From contig CM067349.1 of assembly GCA_034190875.2 (NCBI GenBank), positions 32,783,787 to 32,847,786 on the forward strand: a stretch of DNA of 64,000 nucleotides. The letters run 5' to 3'. Origin of the DNA: Urechis unicinctus. Its lineage: Eukaryota; Annelida; Polychaeta; Xenopneusta; Urechidae. Below, one piece after another: positions 1 to 12,632 of the stretch; the first letter of the stretch is position 1, and each line of letters starts with the position of its first letter. A model generated the notes under the pieces. It was not told the origin of the DNA. It did not search any database and worked only from the letters and a program-made list of their open reading frames with translations. A program made the position numbers and the translations under genes.

Positions 1-3000
1 AACGCCACGGCTCAAACGCATGGATAAGGCTTCAATGACAAATCCTACCCCGACGGCCAAGATAAACGCGTCTCCGCGAGTACCAAGAACTTACCGAAAG
101 TCAACATGTCACCCAAGAAATCTCATCAAAATAGGAAATGTCAGGTGTCTTGAAGCGATCGTTTAGAAATAATAATCATCATGTTAATTGCCTAATTTAT
201 TCATAAATATATACAGGTAAATATGTATATATTTACAATGGGTGCAGAACCCTACTGGTTGGTGTACTGCCTAATTTTCAATTAATCTTTGACATGCCTT
301 GCCTGCTCCTTAACCTCATACCCGAACCCCGCTAACTCAAGGCGTCAACGAAGAATGAACAATGGGTTTGAGGTGACTGGGATCTATTAATAGATGACGT
401 ACCACTCATCGAGCCCGAAGTAGGGTCCAAAGAGTGATGCGTTTCGAGTCGGTGGTTACCATGGTTACACAGGTGAAGTACAAAACCACGCCATGTAAAC
501 AGACTAGCTGTACAGCGTGTGGTAACTGACAAACAACAACGTCGATGGTAGAAGATTACCGTCAAGAAAACTATGGTGCACGACGCGCACACACACATTG
601 TATATATACTTTCTCTGCGACTGCTTGTGCCTGTGTTCTGTAACAGAACTGAACTACTTTCCAAGCCATTGGATATCGTGCAAACTATGCATGTTAGTGA
701 TTCGCCATAATTATAGCATAACGATATATGATGAACCATCTGGTATTTATCATGGAAGATTCTTGTAAGCAGACATACATACATTGCATGCGTCAAATGC
801 AATAAAGATACCAGCTTTTGTATTACATAACTATTTCCAAACAGAGTAATCGTTTGAATATATAAGTTATAGTGTGATAGTACGCGATCAAGACGGATAG
901 TTTATCCCAAGGGATGAGCGATTGTGAAATAGTCCGATCATTACATGTATGCCCAAACGGACCATCAGGACAGACCTAAATTTGCCTCCCTTGCAAGCGT
1001 AGCGTCAAACCAACTGGTCACTCCAGCCACCCTAGGTAACACACATCTCCTTTATAACAATAAGAAGAAAGCGGCAACACTGAAACTGCGCATGCGTTGT
1101 AGGCAGTTAAAAACCATATGCGTTCGCTTATATAAGTGTGTATTAGTGTTTATATTATATGTTTAATATTAAATTGCCAAGCCAGGGGAATGTTCAAAGC
1201 ATAATTCGGGAAATCTATATTGGTAGGGAGAGACCTGTAATAGCAATAATGTACCGTTCTGGCGGGTACGAGTACATATGCTCGGATTTCTACGATACGC
1301 TTCCGAGCAGACGCCGGAACGATCTTTTCATGGGATACCATGGTTATACTACAACCTGCGCTTGGAAATGAAGCTCGCTCACAACTCTTTCAGCTTCGAA
1401 GTAAGCATCCCTGGGAATACCAGCGTTACATTTTCTGTACTGCCACCAATCACAGGTGTCGCATTCCTCAACTCTGGGGGTTCGCTTTTCTCCACCGCCT
1501 CTAAGTCAGCGCTAGCCCTACAAGACGTCTGGGTATAAATTCATGTTACCGTTACACCGGAGCTAAGTCAGCGCGCAATACATGTGGCCAAGTGCTCCAA
1601 TCGGAAAACCCTGACCGCAATTGCTCAGTTTTCAGGGTAATTTGTCCCAAGACCCTTGAGTCACAAAACCATCCACTACAATAGTGTTTGAACTCGAATA
1701 AAGTACCTTTTTGGGTGGCAAATGTCAGGGCGGATGGTTTTGTTTTGTAGGAGGTCATGTTCTCAATGGATATGGGGTATGTATACATAGAAGATAGCGG
1801 TCGGCTGGCCAATGCAAATCCCTGTGTCTTGAGCGGTTTAGTTGGCCGGCATACGTCACTTTCATAGGCACCTGGTTGTATTTTTTCGATGTCAACATCG
1901 GGCGAAGCGGTTGGTTTAAAATGACCCAACAAAAAATTCACATGGGCGGTGCGGTTGGTGAATTGACACATATGATTTAATGTTAGGTTAGGCCCCGTGT
2001 TCATTCAGTTCATCCAGTCCAAGTGGCTAACGGCTCAGTTCACCGTCACCTACCCCAAAAAAGGTCGAATTTCACCGATCGCGTTTCTTTTGCAATAGAA
2101 CTATATAAAACGTCAAATGGGATGGTTAATAAAGTTAGCTATGCTTTCTTTGAAAATCATTGCAGTTGTCTTCGTTTATTTATTCATAATCAGTATGAAA
2201 TATAGATCTTAACAGAAGGCCCAAATCACCAGACTGAAATCACCGAGGGCCGAAATCACTGGTTGCCTGCTCCATAGACCCTCCTACACCATATATACCA
2301 ACAAACCCCGCTATTACAGCCCCTCACCCTCTCGGCGAATACGCGTTGAACACTATACGACACCGCCCCAGTCTGGGTAAACCACTGACGCTAGGCTTTG
2401 TTAACCGCTTGGTCGTTTGCCACAGCTGGTCTGTACTTAGTGAACAGCAACACCGATGTTGTTTCCATGCGGGTCCTTCACAATGGAGCGTAAATACAAG
2501 CTACAAAGCTACCCCAAATACATAGTATATTACGAGACTCTCTTAGCATATGAACTCACTTGGATCGCAGCAACCCGCCCGACCAACGCGAAAGACCAAG
2601 GTCAAGGCTGCTGACACTAGTGGGATGCTGGGCTCAAGCCACACCCTTCCTTCCTGTCAGTTCGGTCAAGGTTCTGACATATCCTTAGGAATATATGTTG
2701 AATAAACTCACAGAAATCCCATAGACTTGGTCGAGAGGTACCATTTATCGCTGGTTAATTCGGCAGATGTATCATCCCTGAAGACGGATCGATACACGAG
2801 GAAACATAGCGCTTTGTTGCACGTGATACTTTCCAACTCACCATCAACTCGCCAGTCTGCCGTCAATGAGCGCTACTGTCTCTGTTATTCAACCACGTGA
2901 CGACAGTATTCGATGTCAACCGCGAGAGCTAAGTCGTAAGCGACGTGCCGAATGAAACTGACTCACGAATGGGAATTAATTCAAGCTGCTTGATCGTGGA

Positions 3001-4500
3001 TTGCGCTCCGACGCATTGCTTCCAAGCCACTATATCGGCTGTGAAACTAAATGGCGAACAGCCAACCTTTTAGAGCCGAGAGGCTGTGTGGCGTGCATAC
3101 ATCGGTGGGGAGGTTACTCTCCACACGTTAAAAGTGAGGAATATATTTTTGAATTCGAGTTTTAAAACACTTTCACACTTTAAATGACCAATAAAACAAT
3201 TCATCAGACTTAGTATATATGAACCCTCAATTGAATTAATTGAACTAGTAAACTTTATCGCAGCACCACCCAACACGCTCTCGTCCTATATTTTGACCTG
3301 CATGTGCTCACAATGTGAGTCATAACGGCCAGGTAAAATTGCTACAAAGTCACATATTGATGACGCGGCACGTTATCCGTTCACAGAATCATTACCAACA
3401 GAGAGCATAATAAAGTCGCGACCGACAATCTTGATTAATGTTGTTTTTGGAACCTGACATTTATCTCTTGAAAACAATCCTTTTCGGGGGGTTGGCGAGT
3501 GGGGTATGCTGTGTAGGGCGTGAGGTTGGAGTGGTTCGGGGAGAGGAGGAATTGGGGGTGAGCTCGATAATAACAGGTAGGGGCATAGTTAAAGAGGATC
3601 ACTTTCTATTTACAATTCACAAAGCAGAACATATGAATGGTGTCGGTGACAGCGATGGACATTACCTGTGCTACAGAAGCCGTCTTTATTTATCTCAGCC
3701 AATCACTAGCTGGTTATTGACGACTCATGTAAACAGCATTGTATCGGACAGAACATCGCGTTATCATATCATCTCCTTATCATGACTGTGACGTTAACGT
3801 GATAATTCGAGCACGGTAACAAACACAGAAGGAATCGTGTTAGGACAATTCGACCACACCTTCACCATGATAGCTACAACTCACCGGGTAGGTTTTGCTT
3901 AACTTCGTAGGCGCGTCAGGCCGGCAGATATGGTTCTTTATTGCCTTTATTACATTGATTAGGAAGTAACAATGCCATTTTTTTATAGTGTTTGAACTGT
4001 GCGAATGAGTCAGTCGTTGAACAACCGAATGTTTCTTCACTGTGCGAACCTGAAGAATAAATTCGATAAAACAGGAGATGTATGCATAGAAGATAGCTGC
4101 GGTCTGGCCAATGCTACCCCCCTTTGTGTCTATCTGCCCAGGACACACCTGACTCGCTGTACGATAAATGCCATCGCAGTCAATAATCAGGGCTTTACAT
4201 TATTCGACTAGGTTCCATTAATGAGCTGGCATGGATGCTATTGTTGCATTTTACGACACGATGAGAATAAATAGTACATAGAGTTGTGTTATATAACAAT
4301 TTCACATGTAATATTTGATTTCCTCATTAACTGATAAGACTGGAGTACACCCAATAAAATCGGTTTACCATACTAGTGTACATACTGCGGACTCATAATG
4401 ACTTGTCATAAATTGTCAATACAATCATTGCACCCCATCCCACCCGGAATCCCACCCCACTCGCACAACTTCCTCATTCCTACACTACCAAATGCTGTTG
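1..4500. other. Gene-free stretch (no supported gene)
   Basis: I see no convincing exon here. The open frames present (for example minus 332-802 and minus 1552-2004) have no recognisable domain, no flanking splice logic and compositionally ordinary sequence. One part, 1452-1690, belongs to a dispersed repeat listed separately. A weak match of about 45 bases exists between 1787-1830 and 4078-4120 (both contain 'catagaagatagc' followed by 'ctggccaatgc'), which suggests another low-copy repeat. Confidence 0.5.
1452..1690 (+). repeat. Diverged copy of dispersed repeat (family also at 11.5 and 60.4-60.8 kb)
   Basis: Short blocks match the repeat at 60.4-60.8 kb in the same order: 'ctctgggggttc' followed by a 'tccaccgcct' block, then 'gcaatacatgtggccaagtg', then a 'tgtcccaagac/aaccct' block. 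The copy is diverged and contains small indels. No coding capacity is evident. It is probably a non-autonomous transposon or an old segmental copy. Confidence 0.5.
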
Positions 4501-4529
4501 TTAAATGGGCGTGCAAGCATCACCTTAAC

Positions 4530-5395
4530 CGTAATCCATCGCCTTCATCCTTATCCATCGCCTTCACCCTCATTCATAAAATTTTCCCTCATTTATCACC
4601 TTAAACTTCATCCGTCGCCTTAACCCTCATACATCACCTTCACCCTCATCCATCACCTTCACCCTCATCCATCGCCTTCACCCTCATTCATCACCTTGAC
4701 CTTCATCGATCACCTTCACCCTCATTCATCGCCGTGACCTTCACCTATCACGATCAGCCTCATCCATCACCTTAACCTTCATCCATCACCTTCACCATCA
4801 TCCATCACCTTGACCTTCATCCATCACATTCACCCTCATTCATCGCCGTGACCTTCACCTATCACGATCAGCCTCATCCATCACATTGACCTTCATCCAT
4901 CACCTTGACTTTCATCCATCACCTCGACCTTCATCTATCACCTTCATCCTTCACCTTCACCTTCATCCACCACCTTCACCATCATCCATCACCTTCATCC
5001 ATCACCTTCACCCTCATCCATCATCTTGACCTTCACCCACCACCTTCAACATCATCCATCACCTTGACCTTCATCCAACACATTCACCCTCATTCATCAC
5101 CTTGACCTTCATCCATTACATTCATCCTCATTCATCACCTTGACCTCCATCCCTCACATTCACCCTCATCCATCACATTGATCTTCATCCATCACCTTCA
5201 CCCTCGTCCATCACCGTCACCATCATCCATCACATTAACCTTCATCCGTCACATCAACCTTCATTCATCACCTGACCTTCATCCATCACATTAACCCTCA
5301 TTCATCACCTGACCTTCATCCATCACATTCACCCTCATCCATCACCTTGACCTCCATCCATCGCGATCATCCCCATCCATCACATTCGCTGTAGG
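4530..5395. repeat. Minisatellite, 19-bp unit (catccatcaccttcaccct type)
   Basis: About 45 imperfect tandem copies of a 19-base C+T-rich unit. A higher-order duplication is visible: the segment starting 'cattcatcgccgtgacc' occurs at 4723 and again at 4837, an offset of 114 bases (six units). Open reading frames inside it, such as 4905-5105, are by-products of the repeat. Confidence 0.9.
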
Positions 5396-7825
5396 ATTTT
5401 CAATGTTAAAAACGATTTTAAACCCCATTGTGACTTCATCTTTCATTCACACCCTCTTACGCTCTCAAATTGCCTAACGGATGCATTCAACGAACTGACG
5501 AATTTGACTTGGAGAGACCAAGTGGTAATTTGTCGGGTGATAACACGTTATGATGCACGGTGGCAACGTAATGTCGTGTCACGTGACAAAGATATAACGT
5601 TGATGTGATAAGGTAATATAGTCGACGTGATTATAGCATCGTGATGTGATTTGATCACTTCATTACGTCATTGATGTTATTTGATCACATGATGCAGCCC
5701 CTTATGTGATGTGATGAAGCATTAGTCTCCTGAACGGTGAACCCATTATGGGATAAGGCATTTTTTTTATAATATCACTACTTAATAAATCAATCGCGGT
5801 GAAATGAAAGAGATGACGTGATACCGTTGGTGTGATCTGATGAATTTATAACCCGTAGATAGTTAGTAAGTGGAGACAAGTTGTCGAGGCAACTAGTGTG
5901 AAGTCACAGCGGTGGCAGTCGTCGATTCACGCGTCTAACATCCAATGAGCAAGTGATGTACCAGTCATGGAATAGAAAACATGACCACATATCTACACGA
6001 TTCTTACAAACGATATTATCAACATTAGCCGTTAACCAAACTCACCGTTCAGTGACGAGTTGTCTCCAGCCTAGACAACGGGCGTGTGATGAATGAGCCG
6101 CGCTGATGTTGCGTACAAAGCTCGGCTATTCACCGTGACCTCTTGGGGGCGCTTGAACCACTTGCCCCGAGAATAAACGCATCAACGATACGGTGACCCG
6201 CAGTGAACTCGCCCCCTCAAACAAATATCATTAAGTTCAAACAGCACGTAGGGCATCAGATAAGGTGGCCACGAGAAGATGTCAATTAGCATCTGTCAGC
6301 TATACTAAGTGAGTTTATTGATTGAATCAGGGAGTTTTTCCAGCATAACCGAATCAACAGCCCCCATTCCCCAACTAATACTAATTGATTGCTTTGTTAA
6401 CAACGAGTAAGCATTTGTAGCATAAATCAAATACAGATAGTTTCGGACATGAGAAGGACGTCCTGAATGGTGAATTTTCCCGAAGGTGATTCCCAATCAT
6501 TATGAATTAGTTCTTGCTTTTACATTAACAAGACGAATTCATCATAGCGGCTAATGTTTCACTATTTCTAATGGATGACTGTACAATAAAAACATCTTAC
6601 ACACAATTTCTATTTGTGTCATGGGGCATAATTAATCATACCACATACTCCAGTTTTTGGAGGACGTTTACTGTGGCTGCCACACTGATAAGCTGATGGA
6701 GATAGTGAGCTCCGAATCGCGAAAATGAGTCACACAAGTTCAGCGATACTTTACCTCGTGACAATTTATTCGACCACAAAGGGGGCGTCTTAACTGTCAA
6801 ACGATTCTTGATTGATAACGCGCATGTTAGATTTGGGTGATGAGCCAGGCGAGATTCTTAAAGGTGCATTTCACCAATTCACCAAAAATCATCCAAATTC
6901 GGTGTTGAAAAAAAAATCCTCGACCGATTCCTTACTACGTTTAGGATACCAAAAAAATCGGTGACCCCAGCTGTGTTTATGGCCTTTGTAAGGGTCGATT
7001 TCTTATTTTTTACGAGACGTGAATTTTAACCCATATATGGCACACGGTGGAGGATGCAATACATTCGAAGCTGAAAACGGGCGGAGTTTAAGCGAAAATA
7101 GAGTACGCATGCGTAGTTACTGGTCCAGGTAGATATTCATTTTAATATTTTGTAAACAAAATTCGGAGGCTGCTTTAGTGCGCCTTTTATCGATTCATCA
7201 TCGATAATTTGGCGTTCCCAATTACATGAACGGATTGTAATTGAGTCATTTTAGCAACCACACAAAAATGGAAGCAAAATGAAACGTGCACCAAATCGCC
7301 GTCAAATGAATCTTTATAGTGACACTTCAGTCATTAATATTGTTGTGCCATATTATAAAACAATCGAAGTTAAGTCGGTTTTAGTGAAATTAGCCCGATA
7401 TATGAAAATGATTTAGCCATAGTTGATTACTAAACTTTGGGAAAAACATGCCTTCTCTTCGTCGGGCGCGGCGATGTTGGTGCGCACATTTTGGTGACGT
7501 CAGTGGCTCAAGCCTTACTCCATATGTTTGGACGACTTTCCCATAGAACCTCCCTTTTCAATCATTACGATTGCTATGATGTTTATAATATGTATCAAGT
7601 TATCTTTATCTGTATCTGACTTCTATTCTACCTTGAAGAACACTGTAAGACCAATATGCAGGTAATGTGGCGCTGTTACACAACTTGGCTAAAGTTAAGT
7701 CGTAGTCATTGTCAATGTTTTAAGTGTAAATTAATAGAAATGAAGTTTGAACCTAATTTCTCTTATGACTGTGGTTGCAGATTGTACAGAACATCCTATT
7801 TTAAGTCTCTGACATCGACTACAAG
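5396..7825. other. Gene-free stretch
   Basis: No supported gene. 5540-5860 is enriched in imperfect 'gatgtgat/atcacat' motifs. Open frames in this interval are short and show no domain signature. Confidence 0.45.
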
Positions 7826-8107
7826 CATGCCCAAAAAGTATGGAACACGTTCGTTTGACGGACTATGACCAGCACATATTCATTGAGAAGGGACTACGTG
7901 GTGAGATCAGCATGGCCTCTTAGCGCCGCGCAAAGGCCAACAACCCACATGTACACTAATTCGATCAGCGTAAGCCAACAAGCTATATCCACGATGCTAA
8001 CAACCTGTATGGATGGGCAATGTGCCAGCCTCTACCAACAGGGTCAAAAGAGTGGGTGGCAAACCCGGACACCCTGAGAAATACAATACCAACATATACC
8101 GAAGATG
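7826..8107 (+). pseudogene. PolB fragment (third Polinton polymerase piece), plus strand
   Basis: Translating the plus strand gives a run matching the Polinton-2 polymerase: a 'HAQKVWNTF' segment joined directly to 'LTDYDQHIFIEKG', then family-A motif residues 'DANNLYGWAMCQPLP' near 8000-8030. In Polinton-2 the first two segments are about 100 codons apart, so this piece has an internal deletion. It also has stops and a frameshift. It keeps the motif A Asp that Polinton-2 has lost. It runs toward the minus-strand PolB of Polinton-1 and ends at the terminal-type palindrome at 8110. Confidence 0.75.
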
Positions 8108-8109
8108 CA

Positions 8110-8157
8110 GTAGTATAGAGGTGGGGGTTCTGTCCCACCGCCCCTCATCTACACTAC
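8110..8157. repeat. Polinton terminus-like imperfect palindrome
   Basis: The sequence starts 'gtagtatagaggtggggg' and ends 'ccctcatctacactac', giving an imperfect inverted repeat. The outer 'gtagtata' matches both ends of Polinton-2 (23106 and 32661). It lies exactly between the plus-strand PolB fragment and the minus-strand PolB remnant, so it is probably a Polinton end. Confidence 0.55.
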
Positions 8158-10284
8158 CACACTAATTACGGTCTATACAGCGTGGTCGATTTTTGCTCCC
8201 TGCTCGCTTTTGTTGTTTTCTAAGGTGACCCCATCAGGGCTATATAAGCAATTACAGGGCAGAAAGACGGATTCGGACCCGATCCCCAACAGACCTGACT
8301 CTGCCACGTTAGTTTGGCGGCAAATTAACGTGACCATAGGCCAAGGTGTCGACACTCTTCCCGTTTGAGACAAACGGGACACCTTGTGTCGACACCTTGT
8401 TGACGTGTAGCTCATAGATGTGACCATCACTGCGTAGCATATTCATACCATGGCGGAACTGCTTCTTTGTGAACAGTGACTCCATGTGCTGTGCGTGGCG
8501 TAGGTACTTCTTCACCACCATCTTCTACTTTCCATTTGCCTTTCTAATCTCGGCCTCGTCAGACATCAGAACAAGTGCATCTTGGGGAGCAGGCCAACAT
8601 ACTCCTTGATAGGCACGCCGGCGCACTCGTCCTTCGTTTTGCCCATGACCTTCTTATTGGTGTCAGTGTGAAGTGTGTGATCAGGTGAGTTGTTGCTGTG
8701 GTGATGGGTGAGGTCCGCCTGCATTTCTGCGTACACATCAGCTGTGTGGATCTCTATAAGCAACAAGTCCGTGTCTGTGTAAAGCAGGTCCAGATCGCTA
8801 CCATATCTGTACTTCATTGTGTTGTAATAGAAGTCGTATATCAGGTGCTTGGAGAGGTCGAGTATGCACAAGCCTACATACACCAGGTGGTTTAGCACTA
8901 GGCGGGTATTGTGCATATGCAGGGCGGTCAGGTCGTCATCGAATACTTTGTGACGAGCACAGGCGGGACAGGCCACAAGCCTGTGTAGTTTTTTCCTCTT
9001 CTGTCGAGCGCACAATCTTAACGTCGGCTCGCCTTCGGAGATTCTCCTTTGTCTTTCCAAATGCAGAGTTATTCATCAGCTTGTACAGGTCCTTCTCAAA
9101 GTCGCTGGTGGCAACCTTACGCAGGTCTGTGTTCATGCGAATGTAGGACTACATCCTGGGGCTCTGATTGAATATGAATGCACGGTGTATCTTGGTAAGC
9201 CTCATTCCTACCGATAGGTAGAGCTTGAGATTCCTGTAGTGGATCACATACTTCTCTGGGTTGCACAGGTTGGACACCAGCTTCTCATCCTCGGAAGATC
9301 CACTTCCAGTGCTCCCAAATTGCACCGAGGAGATTATTCTGGTAGTTTGACAATCATTCATTCTGCACAGACATTCGCTCTGGCGCTAGTGGATAATCAT
9401 TGAGACCAGTATGTTACACTGCAGGGTATTCGAGATCAAGGTCGAGTATATATCCAGTTTTAGCATTGTCGGTATGGTCCTGTATCTGTAGGGCAGTGGG
9501 CTGATCAACCCACTCAATCGCCCTGGTGGGTAGGTCTGACTCATCGCCCATCCATACAGGTTGTTAGCGTCAAGATACTGGATGTTGCTCGCTGGCTTTT
9601 CCTTCTCAAACCCCTCCACGTATGGGTTATTAGCTTAAGCGTGGCGACGTGACACCATGCTTATCCCACCGCACAAGCCCTTCTCAATGAACAGGTGTTT
9701 GTCATAGTCGATGAGTAACTCTAGCTCCACACCCGTGCTCTTAAGCAGCGCATCTCATGACATATTTGGGCTGGTGTAGTAGTTGGCTGGGTCCAGCTAG
9801 TACTTATTCAGCCTGGTCTCAAACACATCTGCTACGAGCAGCACGTCTGTAGGCAGGTAGAGGTTATGGTAGTCGGCCATGTTTCTACACCAGAACATGT
9901 CCCAGACCCTATGCGCATGTTTATAATCTGCAGCTTACTGTAGAACTCCTGGATTGGCGGCAGCGGGGCATTAAACGTGTCCTAGATGTCCAAAACTCCT
10001 AGGGATACTCCTGGCGCTTCATTTCATCGGGTTCATTCTTTGCTGCTATTGCATAGACGTTTGGGTTGTTTCCAGAGACCAGCTAGTCAAGCGAGGCTGT
10101 CTGATCGATAGGGATATGTACTTCTCCATATTGTTTGGGATGCAGTTGTTTTGACCTTGCTGATGACCTGCATCAAGAGATGGGAGTCATTGCCCCTTAG
10201 GGTGTGGAGGACCAAAGGCACGGTCCTTGTCTTAGGAGCTTCAAGTTGCAGGCGTAATGGACCGGTCCCCTGTACATACACTCT

Positions 10285-10800
10285 TAACCCAATCTAGTCA
10301 AAATGACTAGCTAACCTGGTCACCCAGCTATCGAAGTTAGTCAAACTCTGTAACGACTAATCACATGGTCAAATCGACTTAGCAACATAGTCAAAATGAC
10401 TAGCTAGGCTGGTCAGGTGTTATTTGACTAGTTACCTAGTCAATTTGACCACCCTGAGAGCGTTATCTTCTCTTTGATGGGAGACCGCGATGCGCGGATC
10501 ACACGGGTTGGTTACATAACCACAGATGCGCGCCGCGGCATACCGGAAGCTTGACCTTTGCGGCGGTTCTTTAACCAGTTGCTGCAGGAAATTGGAAATC
10601 TTCAGTTGAAATTTTCTGACAATCGCCTCCATACTATTAGGTGAGAATATTAAATATTGACCACTCTTTACTTGACTAGGTAGATTAGTCATTTTGACTA
10701 ATCAATATTTGACTAACTGCATTAGTCAAATTGACTAACACATTAGTCGTTTGGTGGACAGTCAATATGACTAGCCAAGTTAGTCAAGTTACCTGATATA
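10285..10800. mobile_element. MITE-like insertion with repeated agtca/tgact palindromes, inside PolB
   Basis: About 515 bases that interrupt the polymerase frame. Both ends are packed with short palindromes of the 'tagtcaaaatgacta' type ('tctagtcaaaatgactagcta' near 10297; 'gtcaatatgactagcc' near 10762). The centre (10450-10640) is unrelated and GC-richer. There is no long ORF. The structure fits a non-autonomous DNA transposon with subterminal repeats. Exact ends and target duplication were not resolved. Confidence 0.6.
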
Positions 10801-11458
10801 TGACAGTGGTCGCGGACGCAGTCGCTACCGGAAGCATTGCATTCGATTTCTGCTTACGCCTCTGTACTCCACAAGGGGTTTGGTCTAACAATCGCACCGG
10901 ACAACTACATAACAGTAACCACATGGCTCATGTTCCTCTGTCTTTTGCGTGTTACTCTGAGACAGTTACAAGGATCATGTGCAGGGCCTGCAATCTTCTG
11001 GGTGATCGCCTTAAAGTTGGCACAGATAACATATGGCGATGCCAGCTGCTTATGCCAGTTCTGAAACGATAATATATTCTTCCCTTCCTTCAGCATGTCA
11101 ACTCGCACAGCACTCTGCCCTATCCCCATGCACTCAGGCTTGTGCGCGTGGAGCACTTTCTGCATGTAGGCATCGCTCACAGAAGAACTTGCGTGTTTAC
11201 TCTGATCACACAGCAAGTGGTTCAGATCTTTGATCCGCGTGTAGAGGAACGTACCATCCTTCTCAATCAGCATTAGGTTTCTACGTGGTTTATCACCAGG
11301 TTGCTTATAAATGTGGTGTTTGATGATGGGAGCACACCTTCCCACTCCTTCCCAGCTAAAGATGTTCAGGGCTAGGTTAGGTACTTGCTTCCTTACCTTC
11401 TCAAGTTGCAAAAAGCTGGTGTTGGATTATCTATGCTTATACCATCCAGCAGGTCTAA

Positions 11459-11698
11459 CTAGTCTAGGTCCCTATTCCCTTTAGCCCCAACACCCCGACT
11501 GGCACAACTCTCTCTGGCTCAAGGGTCTTGCTGCCAGGTTTCTGGCCGCTCAAATCAAAACCGGCATAACAGATTGACCAATCGGATCTCGCCTTGCAAA
11601 CGCATTTGGCTAAATCCGGAGATCGTCGACTAAATGCATATTGTTGTTCTGCCATCTCTGTATGCTGAAGTGATAGGGCGCCACAAGCAAACGCGGTT
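11459..11698 (-). mobile_element. Dispersed repeat inserted in PolB (family of 60.55-60.80 kb)
   Basis: On the minus strand this matches 60549-60803 at roughly 80-85% identity by eye, from a 'ccgcgtt...cccatcacttcag' block through 'ggggacctagactagtc'. It separates the N-terminal PolB block (ends 11701) from the next block (resumes about 11458). A short reading frame beginning 'MAEQQ' and continuing 'AFSRRSPDLAK' is shared by both copies. Several of the third-position differences are synonymous, but both copies end in stops soon after. Confidence 0.7.
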
Positions 11699-12249
11699 CA
11701 ATAGTAGTTGTCCGTGTTCTTCACATCTATTATCGCCTTCTTGTTTGCCAGCGCACTCGATAGTGGCAGGTAGGAGCCAGCTTTGAAGGGCTGGTAGCGG
11801 GCAATATCAAACCACAGAATTGCAACTGACACCCAGCCGAAACCTGGATTGGTCCACTTCTCCAACCACTCTTGGATATTGGCATTGCTCCTCTTCAGAA
11901 TATCGTCAATATCTTCTGCTGAGAGAACCACCTCCTGCTTATTATTAAGTACAGGCTCAACATGCTCAGTGTCAGCAGCTCTGCTTCCAGCATCACCTGT
12001 GGGCTTCATGAGCCTCACCTGCTGGGCAAACTGAAACTTGATTCCATTCTGCTCCTTAAGCTCAGCAGTCAGAACTTACTCATTGGTTTATGCACGCCTC
12101 TTAAGAACATCATAGTGTCGCCGTCGAGGGGGTGACCCTCAGGAACGTTCATCACACACCCATGCAAATAGTTTTTAACAGCCCACTTAGTCTTACAGAT
12201 TGTACACACCCTGTCGTGCAGCACATGTATACTACCTTTATTCACTTTA

Positions 12250-12619
12250 TTTAGTGCTTAGCTGTTGTTAAGGCCGTGGTTAGTGGAGCTAAGTATATGC
12301 CATAGCAGTGACATAGCTCGAGGGTAGCAGTGCTTAGTGCGTGCCCAACAAACGAGTCTGTCATTAGCTTTGGCCGGTGTTGTAGTGGGATCGGTAGAAA
12401 CATACAAGCAACACCTCAGTATTGCAGTAGAATTGCCTGACTGCACTTCATGCTAGCACTTAGCCTAGCCTCGTATCTCACATACAGCTTGGTGATCTCT
12501 TTGTCAGACATTAATTCAACCTGATCAATTGTCAGGCGCTGCGCACCCAGGTACTGACAGGGCTGACCCCCAGCTATGACAGCAGCAAGCCTATCTCTGT
12601 TAGTCTTTGAAGAAGACAT
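12250..12619 (-). pseudogene. Small conserved Polinton ORF between ATPase and PolB
   Basis: The first 67 codons (12619-12416) are open and begin 'MSSSKTNRDRLAAVI', with a 'LTIDQVELMSDKEITKLYVRYEARL' type helix-rich segment. The frame is then lost, and related sequence appears to continue to about 12250 in another frame. It lies directly downstream of the ATPase remnant in the same orientation, as expected in a compact viral-type gene cluster. I do not know its function; I recognise it only as a Polinton-associated hypothetical protein. Confidence 0.5.
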
Positions 12620-12632
12620 GTCCCCTCCGGGT

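Larger units (their letters stand above)
8309..12105 (-). pseudogene. Protein-primed DNA polymerase B of Polinton-1 (pseudogene)
   Basis: Replicative protein-primed family B polymerase (pPolB) of Polintons. In translation order I see an N-terminal region (12.06-11.70 kb), the exonuclease region (11.41-10.90 kb), the exo II-type segment 'LRGNDSHLLM' (10.2 kb), motif A 'LDANNLYGWAMSQ' (9.55 kb), motif B 'KLMNNSAFGKTKEN' (9.07 kb), motif C 'YTDTDLLL' (8.80 kb) and a C-terminal part ending near 8.31 kb. Stops and frameshifts occur throughout, and two repeats are inserted. The exo I motif reads 'ANFKA' where Polinton-2 has 'ADFEA', so both acidic residues are lost. The C-terminal third is preserved here but missing from Polinton-2. 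Confidence 0.88.

Noticed and set aside
332..802. 156-codon minus-strand ORF
   Set aside because: No recognisable domain, irregular composition, no splice or repeat support; best treated as chance.
1552..2004. 150-codon minus-strand ORF
   Set aside because: It overlaps the dispersed repeat at 1452-1690, and no domain is visible. It is probably a chance frame through repeat sequence.
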